Assembly (NCBI RefSeq): GCF_000264945.2
Contig: NZ_CP013071.1
Span: forward strand, 50,001 to 114,000
Length of the DNA stretch: 64,000 nt
Reading direction: 5' to 3'
From: Sphingobium indicum B90A
GTDB taxonomy: Bacteria > Pseudomonadota > Alphaproteobacteria > Sphingomonadales > Sphingomonadaceae
The notes under the pieces were generated by a model. That model was not told the origin of the DNA. It was given only the letters and a program-made list of their open reading frames with translations, and did not search any database. Within the stretch, counting starts at the first letter, position 1. Each line of letters opens with the position of its first letter. The translations under genes and the position numbers were made by a program. This document shows positions 1 to 9,888 of this stretch, piece by piece.

Positions 1-450
1 CTCGCCCGGCTTGCCGCGCACCGCGTCCTCGATCGTGCCTTCCGCGCCGCCGGTGTCGGGAACCAGGAACAGCGTCATCTGCCGCGCGCCCTTCGGCACG
101 GTCAGGGACAGGCTGTTGTCCTTCGCCTTCTTCTTCCAGCTTTCGGCGGACTTGATCCAATCCTTGGGCGGCGGGTTGGTGGCGCCGCGCAGAAAGGTGG
201 AGAGCAGCAGGAACTTCGCGCCCTGATCCTCCGGCAGGTCGGCCCTGATCGACAGCCTGTCGCCTTCGGCCAGGCTGGGCACCTGCGCGATGGGCAGCAC
301 ATCCTTCCCCCGCGTGACGGCGATGCGCAGGCCCGGCCCGCCAAGCTCGAACGGCGCGGGATCGGCGGCCTGCGCCGACGCGGCGCACAGCGCGGCGGCT
401 GCGGCGCCGCAGGTCAGGGGCAGGATATTCCGTCGGCTCGGCAGCGGCAT
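1..450 (-). CDS. Secreted protein of unknown function (5' part only)
   Basis: The reading frame runs off the left edge of the window, so only the first ~150 residues are visible. After a basic N-terminus (PSRRN) comes an alanine-rich hydrophobic segment ending in AQAADPAP, which looks like a cleavable signal peptide. The mature part begins PFELGGPGLRIAVTRGKD and contains a lysine-rich stretch (ESWKKKAKD). I recognise no catalytic motif or family. Two in-frame ATGs exist (462 and 450); 450 is preferred because an AGGAAG sequence lies about 12 bases upstream, whereas it abuts the 462 start directly. The product is inferred to be periplasmic. No neighbour inside the window suggests a function. 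Confidence 0.6.
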   Translation of the reverse strand, partial: MPLPSRRNILPLTCGAAAAALCAASAQAADPAPFELGGPGLRIAVTRGKDVLPIAQVPSLAEGDRLSIRADLPEDQGAKFLLLSTFLRGATNPPPKDWIKSAESWKKKAKDNSLSLTVPKGARQMTLFLVPDTGGAEGTIEDAVRGKPGE

Positions 451-598
451 AAGTCCCGGCATCTTCCTGTCAGCGATCCAGATTCCGCTGTCCCATATCG
501 CTCCCCCAATTCCAAGAGCGCGGACGAGGCAACCGGCCTTGCGACGAAGGGTCAGGATCGCGGGACGAGCAGGGGCGGCCGGTGGAGCCGCGGGGCCG

Positions 599-1489
599 TC
601 AGGGCTGCTCCATCGCCTCCCCCGAGCGGGCGGTGACCGCCGTGCCGACAGACGCGCAGATGATGAGGCCGATGGCGAACCACTGGGCCAGGGTCAGCAC
701 TTCGCCCAGCAGGATCAGCGCCATGACCGCGCCGACGGCGGGTTCGGCGCTCATCAGGATGCCGAATGTGTTGGACGGCAATCTGGGCAGGGCCACCATC
801 TCCAGCGAATAGGGGATGGCGCTGGAAACGATGCCCACCGCGACGCCGAGCAGCAGCGCGTCGGGCGCGAGCAGCGCGGCGCCGGCATGGACCATCCCGA
901 CCGGCGCGACGAGCAGGGCGGCGACGATCATGCCCCCGGCGGAGGCCGCCGCTCCGTGCATGCGGCCCGCGCGCCTGCCGATCAGGATATAGCCGGCCCA
1001 GCACGCGCCTGCCATAAGCGCCAGCGCGATGCCGCGCCAGTCGAGCCGGGACGATGCGCCCCAGAGCGGCAGCAGGCTGGCCAGGCCCAGCACCGCAAGG
1101 CCGATCCAGAGAAAGTCCAGCCTCCGCCGCGAGGTGAGCAGGGCGACGGCCAGGGGGCCGGTGAATTCGATCGCGATCGCCAGCCCCAGCGGAATATAGG
1201 CCAGCGCATTGTAGAAGGAGAGGTTCATGACCCCCAGCACCACGCCATAGGCCAGCAGCGGCCGCCAACCCGCCCGCCAGTCCAGCCGCCAGGGCCTGAA
1301 CACCAGCGACAGGATAACCGCGCCGACGATGAGGCGCAGCGTCGTCGCCCCCTCCGGCCCCACCAGCGGGAACAGCCGCTTGGCCAGCGACGCGCCGGAA
1401 GTGACCGACAGAAGGGAAAGCGAGAGCGCCCCGAAGGCGATGGGATCGACACGCGTGGAAACGGATCGCGGCGCGGCAACAGAGGGCAT
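599..1489 (-). CDS. EamA/RhtA-type membrane exporter
   Basis: A 296-residue protein with about ten hydrophobic segments arranged as two similar halves, the pattern of the EamA (drug/metabolite) exporters. Length and features such as '[14 protein letters not shown]' near the start and '[13 protein letters not shown]' and '[19 protein letters not shown]' in the second half resemble the RhtA threonine/homoserine exporter subgroup, which exports amino acids across the inner membrane. The substrate here is not determinable from sequence. It stands alone on its strand, separated from the upstream receptor gene by 329 bases that contain a strong terminator, so it should have its own promoter. Confidence 0.8.
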   Translation of the reverse strand: MPSVAAPRSVSTRVDPIAFGALSLSLLSVTSGASLAKRLFPLVGPEGATTLRLIVGAVILSLVFRPWRLDWRAGWRPLLAYGVVLGVMNLSFYNALAYIPLGLAIAIEFTGPLAVALLTSRRRLDFLWIGLAVLGLASLLPLWGASSRLDWRGIALALMAGACWAGYILIGRRAGRMHGAAASAGGMIVAALLVAPVGMVHAGAALLAPDALLLGVAVGIVSSAIPYSLEMVALPRLPSNTFGILMSAEPAVGAVMALILLGEVLTLAQWFAIGLIICASVGTAVTARSGEAMEQP

Positions 1490-1818
1490 GCGACACTCGA
1501 ACTTTGAGGGACGGTCGCGGAATGGCCATGCCGCGAGGACGAACTGGGATGTCCGGAAACGGCCAATAGCCGATGTTGGCCGCCCTTGCCATAGTCGTCC
1601 CCCTGGACGCCGCGCATCGCGGCGCGGGACATGGCGGACCGCGACAATCCGGCGCGGCGCCTGTTCGCCGGCCCGGTCCCCAATACGAAGTCCCCAATGC
1701 GAAAAGGCTCCGGAGCATGGATGCTCCGGAGCCTTTCCTCGTCCTTCAATGCCGCATTTTCCCAGCCGTTGACCGTGAACGGTCGACTTGAAAATGCTCC
1801 GGCGACCGGGCGGAAGGA
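1490..1818. other. Intergenic stretch, only a terminator recognised
   Basis: This 329-base gap separates the exporter from the TonB-receptor gene upstream of it on the same strand. It contains the strong hairpin listed separately (1703-1736) and presumably the exporter promoter in its lower-coordinate part. The frames reading across it overlap both flanking genes and lack convincing ribosome sites, so I call no gene here. Confidence 0.6.
1703..1736. terminator. Strong intrinsic terminator downstream of the TonB receptor
   Basis: Perfect inverted repeat with a 16-base arm (AAAGGCTCCGGAGCAT) and a two-base loop. Read on the minus strand it ends in CCTTTTC, so it can end transcripts from the receptor gene that stops at 1819. 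The A/T ends on both sides make it plausible in both directions. Confidence 0.85.
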
Positions 1819-4785
1819 CTACATGCGGATGCGCAGGCCCACCGAGACCATGCGGCCGATCGGGTTGGAGACAAAGCCGTTATAGCCCCATGCGCCGCCC
1901 AAAATGCCGTTGGTGTTGCCGTTGTAGAAGGGCGGATCCTTGTCCAGGATGTTCTGCGCGTCGACATAGATCTGCCATCCCCTGGCGAAGCTCTCGCCCT
2001 GGAACTCATATTGCAGGTGCAGGTCGAACGTGTCGTTGGCCTTGACCTTGTCGCCGCCGCCGATGGGATTGCCCGCCGAATTGACGATGATCGGCGCCAC
2101 CGTGGTGCTGATCCAGTTGCGGTAGGAACCCGTATGGTTCCAGAACAGGTCAGCCGACAGCCCGTCCTTCGCCCAGCCCAGTTGGGCGCGGTTCTTGAAC
2201 CGCACAGAGGGGAAGGTGGTGTTGTAACCCGACGTGTTGAGGATGCTGAAGTCCGTGCCTCCGCCGAAATTCTGCCGGAACTTGGTGAAATAGGTGAAGC
2301 CCGTGCCGATCACGAAGCTGCCCAGTTCGCCGATGTCCGCGCGATAGTTGAACTGGCCGTCAATGCCCTCCACCGTCAGGTTCAGCGCGTTGCGGCTGCT
2401 CTGGTCGATCAGGAAATAGACCTGCGGCGGGATGGCGCCCGACACCGTCGCGCCGTTGGCGATATTGGCGAACTCGTCGATCTGCGCCGGCGAACAGGTC
2501 TGCGGACAGATGGTCAGCAGGTTGCGCAGCCCGGCCGAGTTCACGATGGCGCTGGGGCTGGGGGAGGAGACGCCGCCGATGAACTTGTTGTGGAAATAGG
2601 TGAAGGCGGCGGTGAAGCCGGGCAGGAAGCGCGGCGCGAGGTCGATGCCCGCCGACCAGCTCCGCCCCTTTTGCGGGGTCATGTTGGAAAAGCCGCCGCC
2701 AAGCTGGCGCCGCATGCCCTGGATCGCCGGGGTGCCGATGGTGCAGGTGGTCGCATCGCACTGCACGCCGGGGATGTTCACGACATCGGGATAGTTGGCG
2801 ATGGGCACGGCGATCTGCGTGCCGTTCACGCCGACGCTGCCCGAAGCGTAGAGATAGCCCTGGGTCGGATCGCCGATGACGGCGGTCGGCGGCGCCACGA
2901 AGGCGCGGGAATAGTTGCCGCGCAGCTTGACGCCCTCCACCGGCTCCCAGTTCGCGGCGAACTTCGGATTGGTGGTCGATCCCACGTCGCTATAGCTGTC
3001 GTAGCGGCCGGAAATGCTGAGGTCGAAGCTGTGCACCAGCGGAATGCCCATATCCGGGGAGACGACCGGAATATAGAGTTCGGCATAGAGCGACTTCACG
3101 TCGCGCTTGTAGTTGTAGACGCGGAAGTTGGAGCCGGTCGTGGTCGGGCCGGTATTGTTGGAGCCGGTGATCTTCTGCGTCTGTTCATACCAGAGATATT
3201 CGCCGCCGACCGCGATCTTGAGCTTGCCCGCGGGAAGACTGAACAGCGATCCGTTCAGGTCCAGCTTCATCTGGTTGAACGTGTTGTAGTTCGTATTCTC
3301 GCTATTGTTGCGATAAAGCGAGCGGATGACCGCTTCGGAGGTCCGGTTGGTGCCGTCGAAGGGCCGCCAGACGTCCAGCGCGTTCGCCGCCGTCAGCGGC
3401 AGGTTGAGCGCGATGACGTTCTGGCCGGGAATGTTGGTCGCCGTGGTGCTGCCGCTCAACTGCGCGGTGCCGTTCAGCGCCAGCAGGGCGCAGGCCGAAC
3501 AGAAGCCGTTGACGGTGTTGAGCGCCGAGCGGTTCCAGCCGAAGGCGTCGCTGAAGGTCAGCGTCCAGTCGTCATTGACGTGATATTCCGCGACGGCGGT
3601 CGAATAGATCGAGTCCGACTGCGATTCCTGTTCGCCATAATTTCCGTCGGGCAGCAGGGCGAGCCATGTGACCGTCTGCTGCGTGGCGCCGGGCGCGCCG
3701 GCGGGCGCCTGGTAGAAGGGGTTGATCTGGCCGCCCCGGCCCGATCCGGGGCCGAAGGCGGCGGCGTTGGTCAGGCCGCCGGGGCCGGAGGCGTTATGGG
3801 TTTCCTGGCGGTTGTAGTTCATCATCGCCGTGACGGTGAACTTGTCCGAAAAATCGTTCGTCACCTTGATCATCGCGTTCGCGCGGAACTGCGAGGGCAG
3901 GAGATTGGCGTAGACCGAATTGTTGCAGGGCGCGTTCGCCTGGATATTGGGGACGGTCGTCGTCGCGCCGGGCGAAAGGAAGACGCCGCTGACCCCCGGC
4001 GCGATGATCGTCGCGGGGCTGCACTGATAGCTGTTGGTGTTGGTGCCGCCGACCGGGCGATAGTCGCCCAGGCTGGAAAAGCGGCGATCCCTGTTCTTCA
4101 GTTCCGACTGGTCCGAATAGGAACCCGCGACATAGACGCCGCCCGTGTCCCACTTCTTGCCCCAGATGAAGTTGAAGTTGGTGTTGTGATAGCTGTCGGC
4201 AAAGCCCGCCTGCGCGTTCGCCTCGAACCCGTCGAACGTCCGCCGGGTGATGAAGTTGACCACGCCCGCGACCGCGTCCGACCCGTAGACGGACGACGCG
4301 CCGTCGGCCAGAACCTCGACCCGCTGGATCGCGCTGACCGGGATGATGTTGGGGTCGGTCTGGGCGAACTGCGTGCCGCCGCCGGGCAGGCGCAGGCCGT
4401 CCATGATCACCAGCGTCGTGTTGGACGAGGATCCCGCAAGGCTGTGGATCTGCGGCGAATAATAGGAATAGGCGTTCTCGCCCTGCGCGACCGAGCCGGC
4501 CGTGGAAATGGACGGCACGGTGTTGACGAGCTGCGACACGTTGACGGGCGCGGTCTTCTCGATCGTGTCCTGGCCCACCGAAATCAGGTTGGACCCGACC
4601 GGCGCCACGCCGCGAATGGCGGAGCCGGTGACGATGATGTCGCTGTCGGCCACCGACTGGCTGCCCTGGGGCGGCGGCGCGATGGTCGCATTATCCTGCG
4701 CCAGCGCGGGCTGGCCGGCCACCATCGCCGCCGCGATCGCGATCAGCGAGCTGTTCAATCGTGCAGGCAGATATTCTCCCAACAT
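1819..4785 (-). CDS. TonB-dependent outer-membrane receptor of the catabolic cluster
   Basis: A 988-residue outer-membrane receptor. It begins with a signal peptide (hydrophobic [18 protein letters not shown]), followed by a plug domain at about residues 45-165 ([11 protein letters not shown], then [22 protein letters not shown], typical of plugs) and a long beta-barrel of alternating aromatic strands ending in VGLRIRM. Such receptors import scarce or bulky ligands using TonB energy. I chose the ATG at 4785 rather than 4803 because GGGAGAG lies a few bases upstream of it. An operator-like palindrome (4804-4820) sits 19 bases upstream and is shared with other genes of the cluster, so it probably takes up the cluster's unknown substrate. 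Confidence 0.9.
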   Translation of the reverse strand: MLGEYLPARLNSSLIAIAAAMVAGQPALAQDNATIAPPPQGSQSVADSDIIVTGSAIRGVAPVGSNLISVGQDTIEKTAPVNVSQLVNTVPSISTAGSVAQGENAYSYYSPQIHSLAGSSSNTTLVIMDGLRLPGGGTQFAQTDPNIIPVSAIQRVEVLADGASSVYGSDAVAGVVNFITRRTFDGFEANAQAGFADSYHNTNFNFIWGKKWDTGGVYVAGSYSDQSELKNRDRRFSSLGDYRPVGGTNTNSYQCSPATIIAPGVSGVFLSPGATTTVPNIQANAPCNNSVYANLLPSQFRANAMIKVTNDFSDKFTVTAMMNYNRQETHNASGPGGLTNAAAFGPGSGRGGQINPFYQAPAGAPGATQQTVTWLALLPDGNYGEQESQSDSIYSTAVAEYHVNDDWTLTFSDAFGWNRSALNTVNGFCSACALLALNGTAQLSGSTTATNIPGQNVIALNLPLTAANALDVWRPFDGTNRTSEAVIRSLYRNNSENTNYNTFNQMKLDLNGSLFSLPAGKLKIAVGGEYLWYEQTQKITGSNNTGPTTTGSNFRVYNYKRDVKSLYAELYIPVVSPDMGIPLVHSFDLSISGRYDSYSDVGSTTNPKFAANWEPVEGVKLRGNYSRAFVAPPTAVIGDPTQGYLYASGSVGVNGTQIAVPIANYPDVVNIPGVQCDATTCTIGTPAIQGMRRQLGGGFSNMTPQKGRSWSAGIDLAPRFLPGFTAAFTYFHNKFIGGVSSPSPSAIVNSAGLRNLLTICPQTCSPAQIDEFANIANGATVSGAIPPQVYFLIDQSSRNALNLTVEGIDGQFNYRADIGELGSFVIGTGFTYFTKFRQNFGGGTDFSILNTSGYNTTFPSVRFKNRAQLGWAKDGLSADLFWNHTGSYRNWISTTVAPIIVNSAGNPIGGGDKVKANDTFDLHLQYEFQGESFARGWQIYVDAQNILDKDPPFYNGNTNGILGGAWGYNGFVSNPIGRMVSVGLRIRM

Positions 4786-4803
4786 GACTCTCTCCCTTTC
4801 CAT

Positions 4804-4820
4804 ATCATATACTATAGGAT
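4804..4820. promoter_or_regulatory. Putative GntR/FCD operator, receptor gene
   Basis: ATCATATA-C-TATAGGAT, a near-palindrome of 17 bases matching 7 of 8 positions between its arms. The same element recurs in front of five other transcription starts in the cluster, including the gntR gene. Binding is inferred from the repeated pattern. Confidence 0.7.
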
Positions 4821-4903
4821 TTCTGGTTGAACTTGCGGTTTTCCGAAGAGGCTGAAAGCCTCTGGATCGTCGAGCTTTGGCGATGCGCTCCGGGGAGCGC
4901 GCT

Positions 4904-5873
4904 TCAGTGCGGCTGGAAGCTGTGCAGGCCGCGGGGATAAGGGTTGATCGCGACGCGCGTGGCCATCCGGCCCGGTTGCCCGCCGAAGCTGGCCCGGTGC
5001 CACCGGCCCTGCGCGGCAGTCACGACGTCGCCAGGCGACGCGGTGAAGAACGGCACGCCTTCGATCTGGTAATCGATATTGCCTTCCATGACGAACCAGA
5101 ATTCATCATAGCCGAAGTGGAAATGGCCCAGGTCGCTGGCCGGCGGAGTCTGGATGCCGGCGCCGCGAATATTGTTCACGAACAGATGATCGCCGGCAAT
5201 GAAGGCGCCAGCCCTTTGCCCGCCCGTCACCACATCCTTGTAATAGTCGAGATAGGGCCGGTCGGCGGCGCCGTAACGCCCGTCCCCACCCATCAGGGCG
5301 GCCTTCACATAGGTGAAGCCGGGCACGTCCTTCGGCTTGTCCGGCCTGGTCGCGACGGGATAGAGCGGCACGTCGCCCGCGCCGTGCACCTCCAGCCACA
5401 GCGCCGGCTCCTCGCCCACGCTTTCCAGCGTGAACGGCAGGCGGAAGGGGATGTTGACCTCCCCGCCCTTGACCGCGACGAAGGGTTCCTGCCCCTTGAT
5501 GCTGACCCGGAGCTGCCCGCCCCAGACGATGAGGGCGGTGGCGTTGTCGGCGTACATCAGCGGTTCGGTGCGCTGCCCGGCGGCCATCTGGCGCCAGTCC
5601 GCCTCCAGGTCGCGGTTGCGGACGATGGCGTGCGTCCAGCTTTTCTCGCCCTTGTGCGCGGCCAATATGTCCGCCAGCTTCCACCAGGGACGATTGGGCG
5701 CGTCATAGGCGCGCGGCGGCGTCCGCTTGGGCGACCAGGCATTTTCCATGGGCGGCCGGGCGGGCGGCGTGGATGGGGCCTGGGACGGGGACGGCGCGGA
5801 TGTCTGGGCCGCCGCCCCCAGGATGAGCAGAGCGGGCGAACACAGATAGAATGCGGCCTTGACGATTGCCATC
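4904..5873 (-). CDS. Exported cupin-domain protein
   Basis: A 322-residue protein with a signal peptide (AFYLCSPALLILGAAAQ) and a Pro/Ser-rich linker. A cupin metal-binding motif is visible near the C-terminus: LGHFHFGYDEFWFVMEG, giving HxH and a Glu before a Gly. Cupins bind a metal ion and serve as dioxygenases, isomerases or binding proteins; the activity here cannot be assigned. The ATG at 5873 is chosen because GGGGAGGATTG precedes it; an upstream start at 5908 lacks this. It is divergent from the small secreted protein at 5977, and the shared intergenic region carries an operator-like palindrome. Periplasmic location and a role in the cluster's pathway are inferred. Confidence 0.8.
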
Positions 5874-5911
5874 AATCCTCCCCTTGAGCAGACTTTTGCG
5901 TCTTGCAATTG

Positions 5912-5928
5912 ATCATATAGGATATGAT
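5912..5928. promoter_or_regulatory. Putative GntR/FCD operator between divergent genes
   Basis: ATCATATA-G-GATATGAT, 7 of 8 arm positions symmetric. It lies 39 bases from the cupin start on the minus strand and 49 from the GTG start on the plus strand, so one site could govern both. Confidence 0.75.
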
Positions 5929-5976
5929 GTTAGGGCATTAGTCAAACAAATTATGACATGAAAAGAGGAGAAGGGC

Positions 5977-6447
5977 GTGAAGCACATCTGGAAACTGGCC
6001 GTGATCGGCGGGATTGCGTTGTTTCCGCAATGCGTCGCCCATGCGCAGGAAGATGGCTGCGCGCGTCTGGACGACCCGTCGGAACGCCTGGCCTGCTATG
6101 ATCGCCGGTCGGGCCGCGCGGCGGCGGACAGCCGCCCGATTCCCCTCCCCGCGTCGCCCGCACCGGGAGCGGCGGCGGCAGCGGCAGAAAGCGACAGCTA
6201 TCAGGACCGTCGCGACGCGCTCAAGAGCCGCACGGATTTCGACAGCCGGCTGAAGGCCGCCGTCCCGTTGCGGCATGGCTATTACCGGCTGGAGCTGGAA
6301 GACGGCACCGCCTATGACATGACGACCGTCGGGCCGCCGCCGCCGGTCGGCGCCATGGTCCATGTCCGTCGCACGCCCTTCGGCACCACCTTCTTCGACA
6401 TGGAGGGACGCAAGCCCTTCACCGTCAGGCTGTCGCGCCGCCAATAG
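5977..6447 (+). CDS. Small secreted protein with a 'C-x-L-x-x-x-x-x-R-L-x-C-Y-D' motif
   Basis: A 156-residue protein with a clear signal peptide (WKLAVIGGIALFPQCVAHAQ). Just after cleavage it has CARLDDPSERLACYD, a two-cysteine motif seen in several small periplasmic proteins of unknown role, followed by an Ala/Pro-rich linker and a compact C-terminal domain (YYRLELEDGTAYDMTT). The start is GTG with AGAGGAGAAG immediately upstream; no in-frame ATG fits better. Its last 23 bases overlap the end of the convergent MFS gene. The operator-like site upstream ties it to the catabolic cluster, but I cannot assign a function. Confidence 0.7.
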   Translation: MKHIWKLAVIGGIALFPQCVAHAQEDGCARLDDPSERLACYDRRSGRAAADSRPIPLPASPAPGAAAAAAESDSYQDRRDALKSRTDFDSRLKAAVPLRHGYYRLELEDGTAYDMTTVGPPPPVGAMVHVRRTPFGTTFFDMEGRKPFTVRLSRRQ

Positions 6448-7744
6448 GCCCCAGGGCGCCCTCCCCGGCCGGCTGCTCCAGCAGCCGGTTCGGGTCGACG
6501 ACCGCCCAGGCGAGCACCCCCGCCAGCACCACGGCGGACCCCGCGATGAAGGCCGCCGTCCAGCCGAACTGCGCGGCGATCATCGGCGTCAGGGTGGAGG
6601 TCAGCGCCCCGCCGATCTGGCACCCCATGTTCATGAAGCCGGACACGACGCCGCTATGCGGCCCGGCGATGTCCGCCGTCACCGACCAGAAGGAGCTTTG
6701 CGAGAGGTAGATCGCGCCTGCTCCGCCCGCCAGGATCAGCACCGCCAGCGGGGCGTTGTCGACCATCGATCCGCCGGCCAGGAACAGGCCGGTGAGGACG
6801 AAGGACAGGATGCCCAGCCCGGATCGTCCCCAATAGAGGCCATGGCGCGCCGACACCCGGTCGTTGATCACGCCGCCCAGCAGGCAGCCGAAGGTCATGC
6901 ACAGGAAGGGCAGCATGGAGAAGACGGCGCTCGACTTGACGTCCAGGTGCCGCGCTTCGGCCAGGTAGATGAAGAACCAGCTGAAGAAGATCCAGATGAC
7001 GTAGCCGAAGGCGAAATAGCTGACGAACAGGCCCCAGACGTTGCGGCTGGAAAATATGGCGCCCCAGGGAATGGGTCCGGACGACGCCCTTTTGGCTGGG
7101 GGCAGGCCCGCCTCAATATGCGCGAGTTCGGCCGCGTTGACGGAGGGGTGCTCCTGCGGCCGGTCCCGCGCCAGCCAGAACCAGATGGCGGCGGCGGCAA
7201 GGCCCAGGACCGCGCAGACATAAAAGGATGCGCGCCAGCCGCCCCACAGGATGATCGCGGTGATCAGCGGCGGCGTGATGCCCGACCCGGCCCCCACCCC
7301 GGCGAAGATCCACCCGTTCGCCTTTCCCCTCTCCTGCGCGGGTATCCAGCGCGACAGGAACTGGTTGCCGCATGGATAGACGACCGATTCGCCGATGCCG
7401 AGCGCGAAGCGGGTCAGCGCCAGCAGCAGCAGCGCGGCGCTGCCCTCCGGATGGATGAGCGCCGTCGCGGCGGTGAACACGCCCCACCACAGCAGCGCGC
7501 CAGTCAGCACGATGCGCGGGCCGTAGCGCGCCGCGAGCCAGCCCGCCGGCACCTGGAACAGCGCATAGCCGATCAGGAAGGCGCTGAAGACCCAGCCCAG
7601 CTGGACCTGGTCTATGGCATATTCCTTCCGCATCTCCACGCCAGCGACGGAAATATTGGTGCGATCGAGAAAGGCGATCGCGCTGATGATGAACAACAGG
7701 AAGATCAGGCCCAGCCTGACCCTGGACCGCGCGGCTCCATTCAT
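6425..7744 (-). CDS. MFS transporter, anion:cation symporter (ACS) type
   Basis: A 439-residue inner-membrane protein with about twelve hydrophobic segments. Near the start it has AFLDRTNISVAG, the signature of the ACS family, whose members import organic anions such as sugar acids, phthalates or tartrate with protons. The ATG at 7744 follows GGGAGGGATGTT, so earlier in-frame starts are not needed. An operator-like palindrome lies 31 bases upstream and is shared with the divergent cupin gene. Import of an acidic substrate or intermediate of the cluster is the likely role. Confidence 0.88.
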   Translation of the reverse strand: MNGAARSRVRLGLIFLLFIISAIAFLDRTNISVAGVEMRKEYAIDQVQLGWVFSAFLIGYALFQVPAGWLAARYGPRIVLTGALLWWGVFTAATALIHPEGSAALLLLALTRFALGIGESVVYPCGNQFLSRWIPAQERGKANGWIFAGVGAGSGITPPLITAIILWGGWRASFYVCAVLGLAAAAIWFWLARDRPQEHPSVNAAELAHIEAGLPPAKRASSGPIPWGAIFSSRNVWGLFVSYFAFGYVIWIFFSWFFIYLAEARHLDVKSSAVFSMLPFLCMTFGCLLGGVINDRVSARHGLYWGRSGLGILSFVLTGLFLAGGSMVDNAPLAVLILAGGAGAIYLSQSSFWSVTADIAGPHSGVVSGFMNMGCQIGGALTSTLTPMIAAQFGWTAAFIAGSAVVLAGVLAWAVVDPNRLLEQPAGEGALGPIGGATA

Positions 7745-7774
7745 AACATCCCTCCCGCTTGGCTTCTGCGCCAA

Positions 7775-7791
7775 ACAATATACTATATGAT
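7775..7791. promoter_or_regulatory. Putative GntR/FCD operator between MFS and cupin genes
   Basis: ACAATATA-C-TATATGAT: the right arm matches the consensus fully and the left arm 6 of 8. It sits midway between two divergent genes of the cluster. Confidence 0.7.
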
Positions 7792-7851
7792 TCGAGACAA
7801 GATGATGTATGTCCGCATAAGCAGGCAAGAGCAAGCATTGGAGAGGGGAAG

Positions 7852-8769
7852 ATGGGCATGGGCACGCCGCGCATGGCGCTGGTCGCAGCGCTGATGGCCT
7901 TTGGCGGAACCGCCGCGCAGGCCGCGCCGCCGCTGGCGCAACGCATCGGCCATACCGATCCGGACGGCATGCGGGTCGCGAACGGCGTCCATGGCGGCGC
8001 GGGATCGATGAAGTTCGGGCCGCTGCTGGGCGCCGCTGCGCTCAGCACCAACCTCATCTTCGTCCATCGCGGGACGATCGCGCCGAAAAGCGGCATCGGC
8101 CAGCATTTCCACAATGATTGCGAGGAGATGTTCGTCATCCTCGACGGGGAGGCGGAATTCACCATCGACGGGCGCACCTCTCGCCTGGCCGGGCCGGCCG
8201 GCGTGCCCGACCGCATGGGGCATGCCCATGGCATCTACAATCCGACCGACCGGCCGCTGCAATGGCTGAACGTCAATGTCGGCATGACCAAGAGCTACGA
8301 CAATTTCGATCTGGGCGACCCGCGCACCGGCGCGACGCTCGATCCCGTGCCGCAGTTCATCAGCATGCGGCTGGACCGCGCCCTGCTGAAGCCGGCGGCG
8401 GCAGCGCTGCCCGACGCGACCGGGGCCGTTCTCTATCGCCGCGCCCTGGGGCCCGCGGTGTTCTCCACGCCCTGGTCCTATGTCGACCATATCCTTCTGC
8501 CCGCCGGCGCGACGCTGGGCCGCCGGACGCAGGCGGACATGAGCGAGGTCTATTATGCGATCTCCGGCACGGGCGAGGTGACGCTGGGCGGGGAGACCGC
8601 GCCCATCAGGGCGGGCGACGCCGTGCCCGTCGACCTGGGCGAGGCGCGGGCGATCCGCCAGACGGGCGGCCAGCCGCTCGAACTCATGGTGATCGGCGTG
8701 GCGCGCGATCTGGCGGCGAAGGCCCGCTACCGCGCCGAAGCCGAGGCGCGCCTGCGACCGCGCCGATAG
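7852..8769 (+). CDS. Exported two-domain (bicupin) protein
   Basis: A 305-residue protein with a signal peptide (ALVAALMAFGGTAAQA) and two cupin folds. The first carries a complete metal motif, GQHFHNDCEEMFVILDG at about residues 83-99; the second (around ADMSEVYYAISGTGEVTLGG) lacks the HxH pair, so probably only one metal site is active. The start is either 7852 or 7858; GAGAGGGG is 3 bases from the first and 9 from the second, so 7858 is equally possible. The SMP-30-like gene follows after 57 bases on the same strand, suggesting co-transcription from the promoter next to the operator at 7775. Confidence 0.8.
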   Translation: MGMGTPRMALVAALMAFGGTAAQAAPPLAQRIGHTDPDGMRVANGVHGGAGSMKFGPLLGAAALSTNLIFVHRGTIAPKSGIGQHFHNDCEEMFVILDGEAEFTIDGRTSRLAGPAGVPDRMGHAHGIYNPTDRPLQWLNVNVGMTKSYDNFDLGDPRTGATLDPVPQFISMRLDRALLKPAAAALPDATGAVLYRRALGPAVFSTPWSYVDHILLPAGATLGRRTQADMSEVYYAISGTGEVTLGGETAPIRAGDAVPVDLGEARAIRQTGGQPLELMVIGVARDLAAKARYRAEAEARLRPRR

Positions 8770-8826
8770 CGTCGCGCCGGTCCTCTCGCCTCCCCCCTTT
8801 CCATCATCCAAGAAGGAACCAAGCCC

Positions 8827-9843
8827 ATGTCCTCCCGCCTTCGCGCCGCCCTGCTCGCCGCGGCGCTCTGCCCCCTGACCGCGCCGTCGCTGGCGCAGGC
8901 GCCCGCCGCAGCGGCGGCCGCGCCCTCCTTCGAACGGCTGGACCCGGCGTTCGATGCGATCATCGCGCCCGACACGCCGATCGAGCGGGTGGCGACCGGC
9001 TTCGGCTTTACGGAGGGGCCGCTCTGGCATGAGGGCCGGCTCTGGTTCTCCGACGTGACCGGGGACAAGATGCGGGCCGTCACCCCGGACGGGAAGGTCG
9101 AGGAACTGCTCGCCAATTCGGGCGGCCTGCCCAATCCCCCGGCGGGCGCCAGCATCGGTTCCAACGGCATGGCCCCCGCCCCCGACGGCACGGTGCTGAT
9201 GACGCAGATGGGCGCGCGCCGCATCGTCAGGGTCGGCAAGGACGGCAGCCTGCAACCCTTTCTGTCGGACTATCAGGGCAAGCGGCTGAACAGCCCCAAC
9301 GACCTGGTCTATGACAAGAGCGGGGCGCTGTGGTTCACCGATCCGCCCTTCGGCCTGTTCAACGGCATGGACAAGGACCCGGCCAAGGAACTGCCCTATA
9401 ACGCCGTGTTCCGCTATGCCGACGGCCGGCTGACGCCGGTCATCACCGACATGACGCTGCCCAACGGCATCGGCTTCTCGCCCGATTTCAAGACCCTCTA
9501 TGTCGGCAATTACGGGCCGGACATGTATATCCGCGCCTATGACGTGCGCCCGGACGGCGGCCTGTCCGCCCCGCGCGAGCTGATCCGCTTCCCCGGCGGT
9601 CGCGGCGGGCCGGACGGGCTGAAGGTCGACAGCGCGGGCAATATCTGGACGACGGGGCCGGGCGGCATCCGCATCATCACGCCGCAGGGCAAGGTGCTGG
9701 GGCAGATCAGGCTGCCCGAAACGGCGGCCAACCTGGCCTTCGCGGAGGATGGGCACATGGTCTACATCACCGGCAGCACCAGCATCTATCGCCTGCGCAG
9801 CAAGGTGAAGGGGATGCTGCCGCTCTACGCCAGGGGTCAATGA
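8827..9843 (+). CDS. SMP-30/gluconolactonase-family periplasmic hydrolase
   Basis: A 338-residue protein with a signal peptide (LLAAALCPLTAPSLAQ) and a six-bladed beta-propeller. Metal-site signatures are visible: FTEGPLWHEGRLWFSD (Glu ligand), LNSPNDLVYDKSGALWFTD (Asn and Asp) and GGPDGLKVDSAGNIW. The family hydrolyses lactones or esters with a divalent metal. A lactonase after PQQ-linked oxidation of a cyclic alcohol or sugar-like substrate would make sense, because the dehydrogenases of this cluster are also periplasmic, but the substrate is unknown. AAGGA lies about 10 bases before the ATG. Confidence 0.88.
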   Translation: MSSRLRAALLAAALCPLTAPSLAQAPAAAAAAPSFERLDPAFDAIIAPDTPIERVATGFGFTEGPLWHEGRLWFSDVTGDKMRAVTPDGKVEELLANSGGLPNPPAGASIGSNGMAPAPDGTVLMTQMGARRIVRVGKDGSLQPFLSDYQGKRLNSPNDLVYDKSGALWFTDPPFGLFNGMDKDPAKELPYNAVFRYADGRLTPVITDMTLPNGIGFSPDFKTLYVGNYGPDMYIRAYDVRPDGGLSAPRELIRFPGGRGGPDGLKVDSAGNIWTTGPGGIRIITPQGKVLGQIRLPETAANLAFAEDGHMVYITGSTSIYRLRSKVKGMLPLYARGQ

Positions 9844-9849
9844 AGGGCA

Positions 9850-9872
9850 GCGGGCGGCCACGCGCCGCCCGC
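9850..9872. terminator. Bidirectional hairpin between convergent genes
   Basis: GCGGGCGGC-CACGC-GCCGCCCGC, a perfect nine-base stem with five-base loop, lies between the stop codons of the SMP-30-like gene (+) and the cytochrome gene (-). There is no U-tract immediately after, so its strength is uncertain. Confidence 0.55.
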
Positions 9873-9888
9873 TTGAGCCGAAGCGCGT

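Noticed and set aside
2011..4830. 939-codon frame on the plus strand opposite the TonB receptor
   Set aside because: It mirrors the receptor gene, has Arg/Val/Gly-rich low-quality composition and no ribosome site; typical antisense shadow in high-GC DNA.
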